Source: WACF01 sp040880205
Lineage (GTDB): Bacteria > Pseudomonadota > Gammaproteobacteria > Pseudomonadales > Cellvibrionaceae
Reading direction: 5' to 3'
Assembly: GCA_040880205.1 (NCBI GenBank)
Contig: JBBDIU010000158.1
Span: 1 to 10,586, forward strand
DNA length: 10,586 nt
Part shown: one piece after another, positions 1 to 7,594 of the stretch
How the letters are laid out: each line of letters opens with the position of its first letter
Position numbering within the stretch: the stretch's first letter is position 1
Translations under genes and position numbers: made by a program
Notes under the pieces: generated by a model
What the model was told of the DNA's origin: nothing
Databases searched by the model: none
Seen by the model: the letters and a program-made list of their open reading frames with translations, nothing else

Positions 1-2421
1 CAGCCCTTGCGGATTACCTCCGGTCTGGTGGAGGTGGCGCCGCGCGTGGTCATGGTGCTGCCGGTATTGTTCGAGGGCCAGGTAAAAGCCGTCATCGAAC
101 TGGCCTCGTTAAAGGAATTCAATGCCTCACATACCGCCTTTTTGGAGCAGCTCACCGACATCGTCGGTATTGTACTGAACAATATCGAGGCCACCATGCG
201 CACCGAGCGCCTGCTGGCGCAATCGCAACAACTGGCGGCGGAACTGCAAACCCGGCAACTGGAACTGCAACAGACCAACGAGGAACTGGCGCAAAAAGCC
301 CAGTTGCTGGCGGCGCAAAACGCGGAAGTGGAACGCAAGAATCAGGAAATCGACCAGGCCAAGCGCGCGGTGGAGGAAAAAGCGGCGGAACTGGCATTGA
401 CCTCCCGCTATAAATCGGAATTCCTGGCCAACGTGTCCCACGAGTTGCGCACGCCCTTGCACAGCATTTTGATTCTCGGTGAACAATTGGCGGAAAACGT
501 GGATGGCAATCTGAGTTCACGGCAGGTTGAGTTCGCCAGCACCATTCACTCCGCCGGCACCGACTTGCTTAACCTGATCAGCGACATTCTCGACCTGTCC
601 AAGATTGAATCCGGCACGGTTACCGTCGAATGTGAAGAGCTTCCCTTTACCAATCTACGCGAAACCGTGGAAAGAAACTTCCGCCATGAAGCGGAAACGC
701 GCAAGTTGGCATTCGTCACCGAGTTTAGCGACCAACTGGGACAGGTGATATACACCGATCCCAAGCGCTTGTTACAGGTATTGAAAAATTTGCTCTCCAA
801 TGCTTTTAAGTTCACCCACGAAGGCAGTGTTCGATTACGCGTTGCCGTGGCGGAAGAGGGGTGGACAGCCGAGCATCCGGTGCTGGACCAGGCGGAAACG
901 GTTGTGGCCTTTTCGGTTATCGATACCGGCACCGGTATTCCCACGGACAAGCAAAAACTTATCTTCGAGGCCTTCCAGCAAGCCGACGCGGGAACCGCCC
1001 GCCGCTATGGCGGTACCGGCCTCGGCCTCGCCATCAGTCGCGAACTCGCGCAGTTGCTGGGCGGAGAAATCCGGCTGGAAAGCTCGCCTGGGCTAGGCAG
1101 TACCTTTACCCTTTACATTCCGCTCAACTACGGCGATCCATCCGCCCGTCTGCACTACAAGCCAATGGAGGAGAAGCAGCAGGTGGTCTTGTCCCCGACG
1201 CCCCGCATTGAACAGGTGCTCGATGACCGCGACAGTATCGACCGGGAAGACGAGGTGTTGCTGATCGTCGAAGATGACCCGCACTACGCTCATGTGCTGC
1301 TCGATTTGGCGCGCAGCGCGGGCTTCAAGGGTTTGGTTGCTGCCCGCGGTACGGATGCCTTGGTACTCATACAGGAGCATCCGCTGGCCGCGGTGTCATT
1401 GGATATTTTTCTGCCCGACATGTTGGGCTGGACAATTTTGAGCCATCTCAAGCAAAACCCGGAAACGCGCCATATTCCCGTGCAGATTGTCAGCGTGGAA
1501 GAGGAGCGTTCCCACGGCCTGTCGCGCGGTGCTTATGCTTACTTGAGCAAGTCCGCCAGTTCCGAACGGCTCAGCGAAGCGTTCGCCGCTCTGCGCGAAT
1601 TTGCGCGGCCGCGCCAGCGCCGACTGTTGGTGATCGAAGACAATCCAGCCGAACAGTTAGGCACGGTGGAGTTACTCGATCACGAGGACGTTGACATTAC
1701 CACCGTGGGCGACGGCAAAAGTGCCCTCGAGGCCATGCGCAACGATGACTTTGATTGCGTGGTGCTGGACCTCGCGCTACCGGACACCTCGGGATTCGAA
1801 CTGCTCGCGGAAATCCAGCGGGATGTCGCCTTGCGCAACGTGCCGATTGTCATTTCCACCGGGCGTGACCTGACCCCCAAGGAAGATTCCTATTTGCGCA
1901 GCATGGCCAAAAGCATTGTGCTTAAAGACGCCCGGTCGCCGGAACGTCTGCTGGACGAAACCTCTCTGTTCCTGCATCGGATGGTCACCCAGTTGCCGGA
2001 ATCCAAGCAACGCATGCTGCAAAAGCTGTACGAGAGCGACGCAGCCTTGGTGGGCAAGAAAATTCTCGTGGTAGACGACGACGTGCGCAATATTTTTGCT
2101 TTGTCGAGCATTTTGGAGCGCCACCAGATGCAGGTGTTAACCGCCAACAACGGTCGAGACGCCATCAAAGTCATTGAGCGTAACAAGGACTTAGCGCTGG
2201 TGCTCATGGACATTATGATGCCCGAGATGGACGGCTATACCACCATGCGAGCGATCCGCTCGAAGTCGAAGTTTCGGGTGTTGCCGATTATCGCGCTCAC
2301 CGCCAAGGCGATGAAAGGAGACCGGGAAAAATGCCTGGAAGCTGGAGCATCGGATTACATTGCCAAGCCGGTGAGCAATCAGCAGTTGCTGGCTTTGTTG
2401 CGGACTTGGTTGCATCGGTGA
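1..2421 (+). CDS. Hybrid sensor histidine kinase with GAF end, HisKA, HATPase and three receivers (5' partial)
   Basis: This is the C-terminal part of a large hybrid histidine kinase that autophosphorylates on histidine and passes phosphate to aspartates. The frame is open to the window edge and begins inside a GAF-like domain, so the true start is upstream. Numbering from the TTG at 7: GAF end about 1-70; long Q/E-rich coiled coil about 65-135; HisKA H-box SHELRTP with H145; HATPase N-box N265, G1 box DTGTGIP from D306, G2 box GGTGLGLA from G335. Three receivers follow: acidic pair D423/D424, acceptor D466, K515; then D545, D588, K640; then D690-D692, D735, K787. All three keep acceptor Asp and Lys, so all look able to receive phosphate. 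I infer that the missing N-terminus holds the sensor (often HAMP repeats in this architecture). No output domain is seen, so phosphate probably goes to other proteins. The second kinase follows on the same strand. Confidence 0.93.
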   Translation, partial: QPLRITSGLVEVAPRVVMVLPVLFEGQVKAVIELASLKEFNASHTAFLEQLTDIVGIVLNNIEATMRTERLLAQSQQLAAELQTRQLELQQTNEELAQKAQLLAAQNAEVERKNQEIDQAKRAVEEKAAELALTSRYKSEFLANVSHELRTPLHSILILGEQLAENVDGNLSSRQVEFASTIHSAGTDLLNLISDILDLSKIESGTVTVECEELPFTNLRETVERNFRHEAETRKLAFVTEFSDQLGQVIYTDPKRLLQVLKNLLSNAFKFTHEGSVRLRVAVAEEGWTAEHPVLDQAETVVAFSVIDTGTGIPTDKQKLIFEAFQQADAGTARRYGGTGLGLAISRELAQLLGGEIRLESSPGLGSTFTLYIPLNYGDPSARLHYKPMEEKQQVVLSPTPRIEQVLDDRDSIDREDEVLLIVEDDPHYAHVLLDLARSAGFKGLVAARGTDALVLIQEHPLAAVSLDIFLPDMLGWTILSHLKQNPETRHIPVQIVSVEEERSHGLSRGAYAYLSKSASSERLSEAFAALREFARPRQRRLLVIEDNPAEQLGTVELLDHEDVDITTVGDGKSALEAMRNDDFDCVVLDLALPDTSGFELLAEIQRDVALRNVPIVISTGRDLTPKEDSYLRSMAKSIVLKDARSPERLLDETSLFLHRMVTQLPESKQRMLQKLYESDAALVGKKILVVDDDVRNIFALSSILERHQMQVLTANNGRDAIKVIERNKDLALVLMDIMMPEMDGYTTMRAIRSKSKFRVLPIIALTAKAMKGDREKCLEAGASDYIAKPVSNQQLLALLRTWLHR

Positions 2422-2422
2422 C

Positions 2423-2488
2423 AGTCGCTGGTCGCTAATCTCTAGTCGCTAGTAAAAACACGGGGAGTGGGAGTGGGGGTGGGAACAT
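2423..2488. repeat. Heptamer repeat element, copy 1 (left array plus core)
   Basis: This begins two bases after the stop codon of the first kinase. Four 7-base units run back to back (agtcgct, ggtcgct, aatctct, agtcgct). A core follows, starting agtaaaaacacgg and ending ggtgggaacat. The same array and core edges recur at 7595-7665: the first 28 bases match at 26 positions and the last 11 are identical, while the middle differs. It looks like a dispersed, noncoding modular repeat. I do not recognise a named family. Confidence 0.75.
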
Positions 2489-2489
2489 G

Positions 2490-2517
2490 GTGAATAGTGA
2501 ATAGTGAATGGTGAATA
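2490..2517. repeat. Tandem heptamers GTGAATR, array A
   Basis: Four perfectly spaced 7-base units (gtgaata, gtgaata, gtgaatg, gtgaata) follow directly after the copy 1 core. The unit carries stop codons in several frames on the plus strand. On the minus strand it gives monotonous Phe/Thr/Ile/His/Tyr/Ser translations that should not be taken for protein. Confidence 0.85.
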
Positions 2518-2585
2518 GGGAGATGTGAGATGACAAGTGAATCGTAAAGGTGCATAAGAAATGGGGAATAGGGAAAAGGTAAATG

Positions 2586-2620
2586 GTGAATAGTGAAAGG
2601 TGAATAGTGGAACGTGAAGG
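2586..2620. repeat. Degenerate heptamers related to GTGAATA, array B
   Basis: Five units keep a strict 7-base period (gtgaata, gtgaaag, gtgaata, gtggaac, gtgaagg). The stretch between arrays A and B (2518-2585) is the same purine-rich, decayed type of sequence. The array runs almost into the next gene, and its last units resemble ribosome-binding sites (GAAGGTGAG just before an ATG at 2627), which complicates start prediction. Confidence 0.75.
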
Positions 2621-2680
2621 TGAGAAATGAAAGGTGAAGCGGGCGGTGCGGTGAGTGTAAAACAACCGAAGGATGCGGCG

Positions 2681-4402
2681 ATGACTGTCCAGCAGGTTAA
2701 TATATTGCTCGTGGATGACAAGGCCGAACGCCTGCTGAGTTACGAAGTGGCGCTCGGCAGCTTGGGGCATAACCTGGTACGCGCCCAGTCCGGGGCGGAG
2801 GCCTTGGGGCTTTTGATGCAAATGGAGTTTGCCGCGATCTTGCTGGACGTGAGTATGCCGGAGATGGACGGCTTTGAAACCGCCGCACTTATCCGGGAGC
2901 ATCCACGCTTCGAGGAAACGCCCATTATCTTTGTTACGGGCGTGCATATAACCGATCTGGATCGGCGCAAGGGCTACGAAATGGGCGCGGTCGACTACGT
3001 GCAAATTCCGGTTATTCCAGAAATTTTGCGCGGTAAGGTGCGCGCCCTGGTTCAGCTTTACTTGCAGCGGGCGGAGTTGTCGCGGTTGAATCGGGAATTG
3101 GCCGCGACCAATGCGGAACTGGCCAGGGCACACGAGGAGCTGAAAGCGGAGAACACGCGCGAGTTGCATCAGCTCAATGCCACTCTGGAGCATTCTAACA
3201 GCGAATTGATTGCCACCAATAACAAGTTGATTGAAGAGATTGGCGAGAGGGAACGCGCCGAACAGGAACTAAGTGAATCAGTGCGTCGCAAGGACGAATA
3301 TATCGCTATTCTGGCTCACGAGCTTCGCAACCCGCTGTCGGCCATCCATAATGCGATGGAGGTTATGCAACTCGACACGGTATCCGAACAGCAACTCGGC
3401 TGGGCCCAGAAATTGCTCCAGCGGCAGGTTAATCACCTCACCTGTTTAATGGATGACCTGCTCGACGTGTCGCGCATTTCCAACGGCCGCATCCAGCTGC
3501 GGCTGGAGATGTTGGACCTTGTTTCGGTTGTCAATCACGCGGCGGAAACGGTTGAGCCGCTATTGAAAGAGCACCGCCACAAGCTACAACTCGACCTGCC
3601 CGAACAGCAACTCTGGGTGGAAGGCGACATGGTGCGCTTGACTCAAGTCTTGGGCAATCTATTGACCAATGCCGCTAAATACATGGAAAACGAAGGCGTT
3701 ATTCGGCTGGCCGTGGAACAAGAAGAAGAGGGCTGGGTGGTCATCCGGGTGCGGGACCGCGGGGTGGGCATTCCGGAAGATTTACTCGGTACGGTGTTTG
3801 ACCTGTTCGTGCAGGCGCCTACGGCTTTGAACCGGGCGCAGGGTGGTTTGGGTATCGGTTTGGCCCTGGTGCGCGCGCTGGTGGAACTGCACGGCGGGTC
3901 CACCGCTGTGAGCAGCGACGGACCCGGTTGCGGCGCGGAATTCTCGGTACACCTGCCCCTGGTTAACGCACCCGGAAACAGCGAAGCGCCCGAGCAGGTG
4001 GTGCCCACTATAGGTGAGCATTCGGAGCGAGCTCTGCGCGTCGTTATTGTCGATGACAATGCCGATTCGGCCAGTGGCCTGGCCATTTGTCTGCAAACCC
4101 AGGGTTGCGAGGTCTGCGTGAGCCACACTGGAGAAGACGGCATCGCCACAGCCATAAAGAACCGGCCCGATGTTGTGTTGCTGGACATTGGTCTGCCGGA
4201 TATCGACGGTTATCAAGTGGCGGAGCGCTTGCGCGGCGATAAAAAACTTGCGTCGGCTTCCATTATCGCCATGACTGGCTACAGCGGCGAAGCCGAGCAG
4301 CGCCGGGCGAAATTGGCGGGTTTCGATCACTACCTGGTCAAACCCATCGATTACGGTAAGTTATTCAAATTAATGAACGGTGAGGTCGAACCCGTACTGT
4401 AA
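2681..4402 (+). CDS. Hybrid histidine kinase: receiver, coiled coil, HisKA, HATPase, receiver
   Basis: A 573-residue cytoplasmic kinase with no membrane segment, so it probably takes input through its N-terminal receiver. I chose ATG 2681 because the receiver begins almost at once (VNILLVDD, residues 7-13) and a GAAGGA site lies about 7 bases upstream. ATG 2627 and GTG 2651 are in frame but lie in or next to repeat DNA. Domains: receiver about 7-120 (D12/D13, acceptor D56); coiled coil about 125-200; HisKA with H213 in AHELRNP; HATPase with N330, G1 from D359 (DRGVGIP) and G2 from G388; receiver about 455-570 (D458/D459, D502, K554). In the first receiver the usual switch lysine is replaced: the motif reads YVQIPVIPEIL, with Ile109 at the lysine site. 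It follows another hybrid kinase and is likely part of the same phosphorelay, though the repeat-filled gap may allow separate transcription. Confidence 0.9.
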   Translation: MTVQQVNILLVDDKAERLLSYEVALGSLGHNLVRAQSGAEALGLLMQMEFAAILLDVSMPEMDGFETAALIREHPRFEETPIIFVTGVHITDLDRRKGYEMGAVDYVQIPVIPEILRGKVRALVQLYLQRAELSRLNRELAATNAELARAHEELKAENTRELHQLNATLEHSNSELIATNNKLIEEIGERERAEQELSESVRRKDEYIAILAHELRNPLSAIHNAMEVMQLDTVSEQQLGWAQKLLQRQVNHLTCLMDDLLDVSRISNGRIQLRLEMLDLVSVVNHAAETVEPLLKEHRHKLQLDLPEQQLWVEGDMVRLTQVLGNLLTNAAKYMENEGVIRLAVEQEEEGWVVIRVRDRGVGIPEDLLGTVFDLFVQAPTALNRAQGGLGIGLALVRALVELHGGSTAVSSDGPGCGAEFSVHLPLVNAPGNSEAPEQVVPTIGEHSERALRVVIVDDNADSASGLAICLQTQGCEVCVSHTGEDGIATAIKNRPDVVLLDIGLPDIDGYQVAERLRGDKKLASASIIAMTGYSGEAEQRRAKLAGFDHYLVKPIDYGKLFKLMNGEVEPVL

Positions 4403-4451
4403 TTTTCTGTTGCCGGCCCCCACTTCCCATACTTTCGCTTCTTATCGCTCC

Positions 4452-5009
4452 TCATCGATGACTCTTGGGTAGGGTCACCTGTTTCGCCTGAGGCCCCTGG
4501 TAGCCCATCTCTTCCACGTAGCGAACTTCCATTCCGTGGCTGAGGGAGTCAAAGTCGCCATTGAGCAGCGAGTTCCGGTGAAAATAGATTTCGTCCCCCT
4601 CGGGCGAAATGAGAAAACCGTAATCGGCTTCGGGAAAAGTCTTTGCGACCACAGCCGGTAGTGATTCATCGTGCTGTTTTACCATACCCTGTTGGACCCG
4701 GACATAGTCTTGCAGTTGTCGGCGAGCGGCGCTAAAAGCATCACGGATAGTGACATACATGTCGCGGTGCGCGTTTTTGTCTCCAGGGTCCCGGGTCACT
4801 ACAATTTCCTTCCCCGGAACGCTAACCCCAATTCGCAAACGGTAGAGGTTTCCCTGACGATGTTGTCGATGGGGAGCACCCACGACCACGTGGCAGCTGA
4901 GGATGTTATCGGAATATTGGCCAAGTTTTTCGGCTTTTGCGCGGATATCGGCTTCCAGTGCGTCTGATTGGGGTATGTCGTACCAGGTGATCTGAAGGGG
5001 TGGTCGCAA
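4452..5009 (-). CDS. HPF/RaiA-like ribosome-associated protein fused to a cold-shock domain
   Basis: A 185-residue protein. Residues about 4-108 match the HPF/RaiA (S30EA) fold that binds the 30S decoding region and holds ribosomes inactive in stress or stationary phase: ITWYDIPQSDALEADIRAKA, a central basic stretch around 46-60, and a helix ending QLQDYVRVQQG. Residues about 119-180 form a cold-shock domain with RNP1-like YGFLI (130-134) and RNP2-like IYFHR (141-145), suggesting binding of single-stranded RNA. The long-type HPF dimerisation tail is absent. The start is TTG at 5009: it is the only usable start before the upstream in-frame stop at 5037-5039, and GAGG lies 8 bases upstream. The next Met is deep inside the HPF domain. 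It lies 55 bases downstream of the DUF3775 gene on the same strand and probably shares its transcript. HPF plus cold-shock fusions are known; the substrate RNA is not evident. Confidence 0.87.
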   Translation of the reverse strand: MRPPLQITWYDIPQSDALEADIRAKAEKLGQYSDNILSCHVVVGAPHRQHRQGNLYRLRIGVSVPGKEIVVTRDPGDKNAHRDMYVTIRDAFSAARRQLQDYVRVQQGMVKQHDESLPAVVAKTFPEADYGFLISPEGDEIYFHRNSLLNGDFDSLSHGMEVRYVEEMGYQGPQAKQVTLPKSHR

Positions 5010-5017
5010 AACGTCGT

Positions 5018-5021
5018 CCTC
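5018..5021 (-). promoter_or_regulatory. Ribosome-binding site that decides the TTG start of the HPF-cold-shock gene
   Basis: GAGG on the minus strand lies 8 bases before TTG 5009. There is no ATG or GTG between this site and the in-frame stop at 5037-5039, so the site supports the rare start codon. Confidence 0.6.
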
Positions 5022-5064
5022 GGTTCGGAGTTTTTTTCACCTTTCTGATCGGGTCACATTGGAT

Positions 5065-5454
5065 CTAATCCTCACAGGAGTATTCGTGCAGGTTCAGCCC
5101 CTCGCGCCAGTAATCGGCAACCAGCGGGGTGGCGATCAGGTAATCCGCGGTACGGTCGTTGTGTTCGGCGGCGGCCTGTTCCAGGGCTTCTCCCCACTCA
5201 TCCAGTAAAAAGTCTCCACGACCCAACCACATCAAGGCTACCAGTGTGATCTGTTGGTCCGGTTCCAAATCCTCGATGGTCAAAATCAGTTCCTGATAAA
5301 CCGGGTCGTCAAGGTGGTCGGCAAGTACCTGCTTTGCCCAGTCGTCGCTGGGACTGCTGGATGTTTCCGGAAATGAAACTTCCTCCTTGGCGTGAAACTC
5401 CTTGGCCAAATCGATAAGGAAGCATACTATCTCGGGATTTAGGTCCATACTCAT
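5065..5454 (-). CDS. DUF3775 family protein
   Basis: A 129-residue acidic, soluble protein with no signal peptide or membrane segment. The N-terminal LNPEIVCFLIDLAKEFHAKE and the core around residues 50-127, with ALMWLGRGDFLLDEWGEAL and a C-terminal DYLIATPLVADYWREGL, match my memory of DUF3775. That is a proteobacterial domain whose biochemical role I do not know. A Ser/Pro/Asp-rich linker (about 28-38) separates the two parts. The start is ATG 5454, but a second in-frame ATG at 5448 is equally possible and neither has a strong ribosome-binding site. It lies upstream of the HPF-cold-shock gene on the same strand with a short gap, so a two-gene operon linked to translation or stress is plausible. 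A 9-base inverted repeat lies about 30 bases upstream. Confidence 0.8.
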   Translation of the reverse strand: MSMDLNPEIVCFLIDLAKEFHAKEEVSFPETSSSPSDDWAKQVLADHLDDPVYQELILTIEDLEPDQQITLVALMWLGRGDFLLDEWGEALEQAAAEHNDRTADYLIATPLVADYWREGLNLHEYSCED

Positions 5455-5484
5455 GTGTGCGCTCTGTGGCTAAAGAGTATTCCA

Positions 5485-5509
5485 TCGAAATGATTTTCCG
5501 TCATTTCGA
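5485..5509. promoter_or_regulatory. Perfect 9-base inverted repeat upstream of the DUF3775 gene
   Basis: The arms tcgaaatga and tcatttcga are perfectly complementary and separated by the 7 bases ttttccg. The repeat lies 30 bases upstream of ATG 5454, where it could be an operator or a 5' leader hairpin. No T-run follows on the minus strand, so a simple terminator is less likely. Confidence 0.5.
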
Positions 5510-5841
5510 GCGGCAGATTTTCCTTCCTCGAAAAATCAAGCTTAGCGCTTAATTTTGGTACGTCCCCTGGGGTCACAACGCGACATTCTTGAAAATATGT
5601 CCTCGTCAAAGTGTAAACCTGTCTTTCGCAGGCCGTCGATAGTCCCGCGTCTCGGCCCTGTACACCTTCCAAGGCCCTCTTGGCATAAACGCAGCAGGAA
5701 TGTCCGAATCCCGGGTTATGCCGATTGCCTCGATTCGCGCGGCCACCGAGTCCGGCCTTGGACTGCATTTATAGTGCCACCTAGTAGGCACGCCGGGCTG
5801 GGTGCCGCTGCGTAATTGGTGCATAAAAGCAGGCGAGCGGT

Positions 5842-5859
5842 CGTCGGCAAGGGCCGACG
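5842..5859. repeat. GC-rich stem-loop in the divergent region
   Basis: The arms cgtcggc and gccgacg form a perfect 7-base stem with the 4-base loop aagg. No T-run follows, so it is not a typical intrinsic terminator. It lies about 170 bases upstream of the trehalose-phosphatase start. Its role is unknown; it could be part of an untranslated leader. Confidence 0.4.
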
Positions 5860-6016
5860 CCGAGCAAATTGCCCCGGCCAGGGAAAAGTACGTGTGCGAA
5901 ATTTGCCGCTATACATAAACGGATAAAGTGCTTCACCCCCGGAATGTGAACTGTTAGATTGTGTGGCACGCGGCGATGGCGTTGCCAGGAAGGAACACCG
6001 CGGTGGAACGGTTTTT

Positions 6017-6022
6017 GAGGAG
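6017..6022 (+). promoter_or_regulatory. Strong ribosome-binding site for the HAD/trehalose-phosphatase gene
   Basis: GAGGAG lies 8 bases before ATG 6031 and settles the start, because motif I of the first HAD domain then falls at residues 20-26, as expected. Confidence 0.75.
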
Positions 6023-6030
6023 CTGTACCC

Positions 6031-7590
6031 ATGAATAGAGACATTGTCAGCACAATACAGGAAACGCCTTTTCAGGCCGTGATCGCTGACATGGACAGCG
6101 TGCTCACCCGCATGGCGAGCATGCACGAGCGTGCCTGGAAGGAAATGTTCGACCTTTACTTAAAGGAACACGGTCGGCAAGAAAATAGCCGACAAGAACA
6201 GAGTCGCGAAGCTGGTACCCAGCAGGCGGAATTCTCCCACGCTGACTATCGCAAATATCTGGACGGCAAGCTTCGCTACCCAGGGCTTGCCGAGTTTCTC
6301 GCTTCGCGCCACATCAAACTGCCCTGGGGCGATGTCAATGATGCCCCGCAGGTGGAAACAATTTGTGGTTTGGGCAACCGCAAAGAACAGATACTGATTA
6401 AGTTGCTTGATCGCGAAGGCGTGGCCGTATTCGAAGACGCTCTGGATTCTCTCCGTCGCTGGCGCCTGGGCGGTTTGAAACTGGCGGCAACCTCCGCCAG
6501 CTGCAACTGCCGCAATGTGCTGCGGGTGATCGAGCTGGAAAACTATCTCGATGTCATCGTCGATGGCGAACTGGCACGCGAACTCGGCCTTAAGGATAAA
6601 GGCGATCTCATGCAAGAAGCGGCGCGCCAACTGGCGGTGGACCCGGCCAATGTAATCGTCCTGGAAGATGCCGCCGCCGGGATTCGCGCCGGTAAGGCTT
6701 GTGGTTTCGGCGCGGTGATTGGTGTCAATCGTAATCACCACGCCGCGGAGCTGGAAAATGCAGGCGCCGATGCAGTAATAAAGCGCCTGACCGCGCTTCG
6801 ATTTTCCCGCCACTTGCCATCAGCGCTGGACAATCTGGATGCGATTGCCAGCCGACAAGCGGATGCGCCTTTGGCGGTATTTCTTGATTTCGACGGCACC
6901 CTTGCGCCCCTCGTGGATGATCCGCGCGAAGCGGTGATCAGTGAAGCCATGTTGGAAACGGTTAAGTCACTGACCGGTTCCTGTACCCTCGGAATTATCA
7001 GCGGTCGTGATCGGGAGGATTTGCAGGCAAGAGTGGCTATCGAAGGTATTCTGTACGCGGGCAGCCACGGTCTGGACATTGCCGGGCCCGGCTATCAAAC
7101 CAGTTTGCCCGAAGCCGAAGCCGCGATTCCCGAGGTGGACAGCGCGGAAAATCGCTTGCGCGAAGCTCTCGAAGCGGTACCGGGGGTGGTTATCGAACGC
7201 AAGCGGTTTGCGGTGGCGGTACACTATCGCAAGGTGCGCAGCGACGTGGCCATTCAACAAGTCAAACGGGTGGTGGACGGTGTGTTGGCCGATACCCACC
7301 TGCGCAAGCGGCTCGGTAAAAAGGTACTGGAGCTGGAACCGGCGGTCGACTGGGACAAAGGCCATGCGGTGGAATGGCTAATGGAAACCGCGGAAATCGA
7401 TCCGCGACGCGTGCTGGTCATCTATATCGGCGACGACGAAACTGACGAAGACGTGTTCGCCGCGCTGGCGGGCAAAGGTCTCGGCGTTCGAGTTGGCGAA
7501 GAAATCTCCACATCGTTAGCTGATTATTACCTGGCCGAACCGACGGAAGTACAAACCCTTTTGCAACGGATTGGGGAGAGATGCCGGTAA
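6031..7590 (+). CDS. Two-domain HAD protein: beta-phosphoglucomutase-like domain plus trehalose-6-phosphate phosphatase
   Basis: A 519-residue cytoplasmic protein. Residues about 15-262 are a HAD subfamily IA domain of the type found with family 65 glycosidases: motif I DMDSVLT (D20, D22), YRKYLDGKLRYPGLAEFL and ETICGLGNRKEQ, motif II S155/S157, K188, and motif IV LEDAAAGI (E212, D213). Residues about 282-518 are trehalose-phosphatase: motif I LDFDGTL (D286, D288), motif II IISGRD (S324), then GSHGLDI and motif IV IGDDETDED (D468/D469, D472). The second domain should convert trehalose 6-phosphate to trehalose. The first resembles sugar-phosphate mutases but has Ser23 where Gly is usual, and a Gln/Glu-rich insert at about 49-68, so its activity is uncertain. 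The order matches the first two parts of the long OtsB1-type protein of mycobacteria, without the family 65 glycosidase part. No otsA is in the window. The gene ends beside a repeat and is convergent with the Ldh2 gene. Confidence 0.88.
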   Translation: MNRDIVSTIQETPFQAVIADMDSVLTRMASMHERAWKEMFDLYLKEHGRQENSRQEQSREAGTQQAEFSHADYRKYLDGKLRYPGLAEFLASRHIKLPWGDVNDAPQVETICGLGNRKEQILIKLLDREGVAVFEDALDSLRRWRLGGLKLAATSASCNCRNVLRVIELENYLDVIVDGELARELGLKDKGDLMQEAARQLAVDPANVIVLEDAAAGIRAGKACGFGAVIGVNRNHHAAELENAGADAVIKRLTALRFSRHLPSALDNLDAIASRQADAPLAVFLDFDGTLAPLVDDPREAVISEAMLETVKSLTGSCTLGIISGRDREDLQARVAIEGILYAGSHGLDIAGPGYQTSLPEAEAAIPEVDSAENRLREALEAVPGVVIERKRFAVAVHYRKVRSDVAIQQVKRVVDGVLADTHLRKRLGKKVLELEPAVDWDKGHAVEWLMETAEIDPRRVLVIYIGDDETDEDVFAALAGKGLGVRVGEEISTSLADYYLAEPTEVQTLLQRIGERCR

Positions 7591-7594
7591 GAAA

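Larger units (their letters stand above)
5455..6030. other. Divergent intergenic region, 576 bases, no convincing gene
   Basis: Neither strand gives a protein I recognise. The open frames here lack good ribosome-binding sites and have Arg/Pro/Cys-rich, low-quality translations. It should hold the promoters for the DUF3775 gene (leftward) and the trehalose-phosphatase gene (rightward), but I found no clear -35/-10 pair: TATACA at 5910-5915 is a possible -10 without a good partner. Two inverted repeats are listed separately. The stretch around 5541-5575 (palindromic AGCGCT, then CCCCTGGGG) looks like non-genic, perhaps mobile-element-derived sequence, but I cannot assign it. Confidence 0.6.

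Noticed and set aside
2435..3193. A 252-codon open frame on the minus strand opposite the second kinase
   Set aside because: Its C-terminal part is the translation of the heptamer repeats (monotonous Phe-Thr-Ile-His runs), and the rest is the antisense of a clear receiver domain.
3643..4330. Two overlapping minus-strand open frames of about 180 codons
   Set aside because: They lie wholly inside the HATPase and receiver coding sequence of the second kinase and show no recognisable domain.
4403..4451. A terminator between the second kinase and the HPF-cold-shock gene
   Set aside because: No stem with a following T-run can be made out on either strand in this 49-base gap.
5451..5768. A 105-codon minus-strand open frame that overlaps the DUF3775 start by 4 bases
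   Set aside because: The overlap is suggestive, but the translation has no known motif, is Arg/Gly/Cys-rich, and spans the inverted repeat. A real small gene cannot be excluded.
5961..5986. A possible sigma-54 promoter (TGGCAC followed by TTGCC)
   Set aside because: The two parts are 12 bases apart, far more than the fixed spacing this promoter class needs.
5716..6126. A 136-codon minus-strand open frame reaching into the trehalose-phosphatase gene
   Set aside because: It overlaps the strong ribosome-binding site and motif I of the plus-strand gene, and its composition is unlike a folded protein.
6160..6813. A 217-codon minus-strand open frame
   Set aside because: It is antisense to the first HAD domain, whose catalytic motifs are clear on the plus strand.
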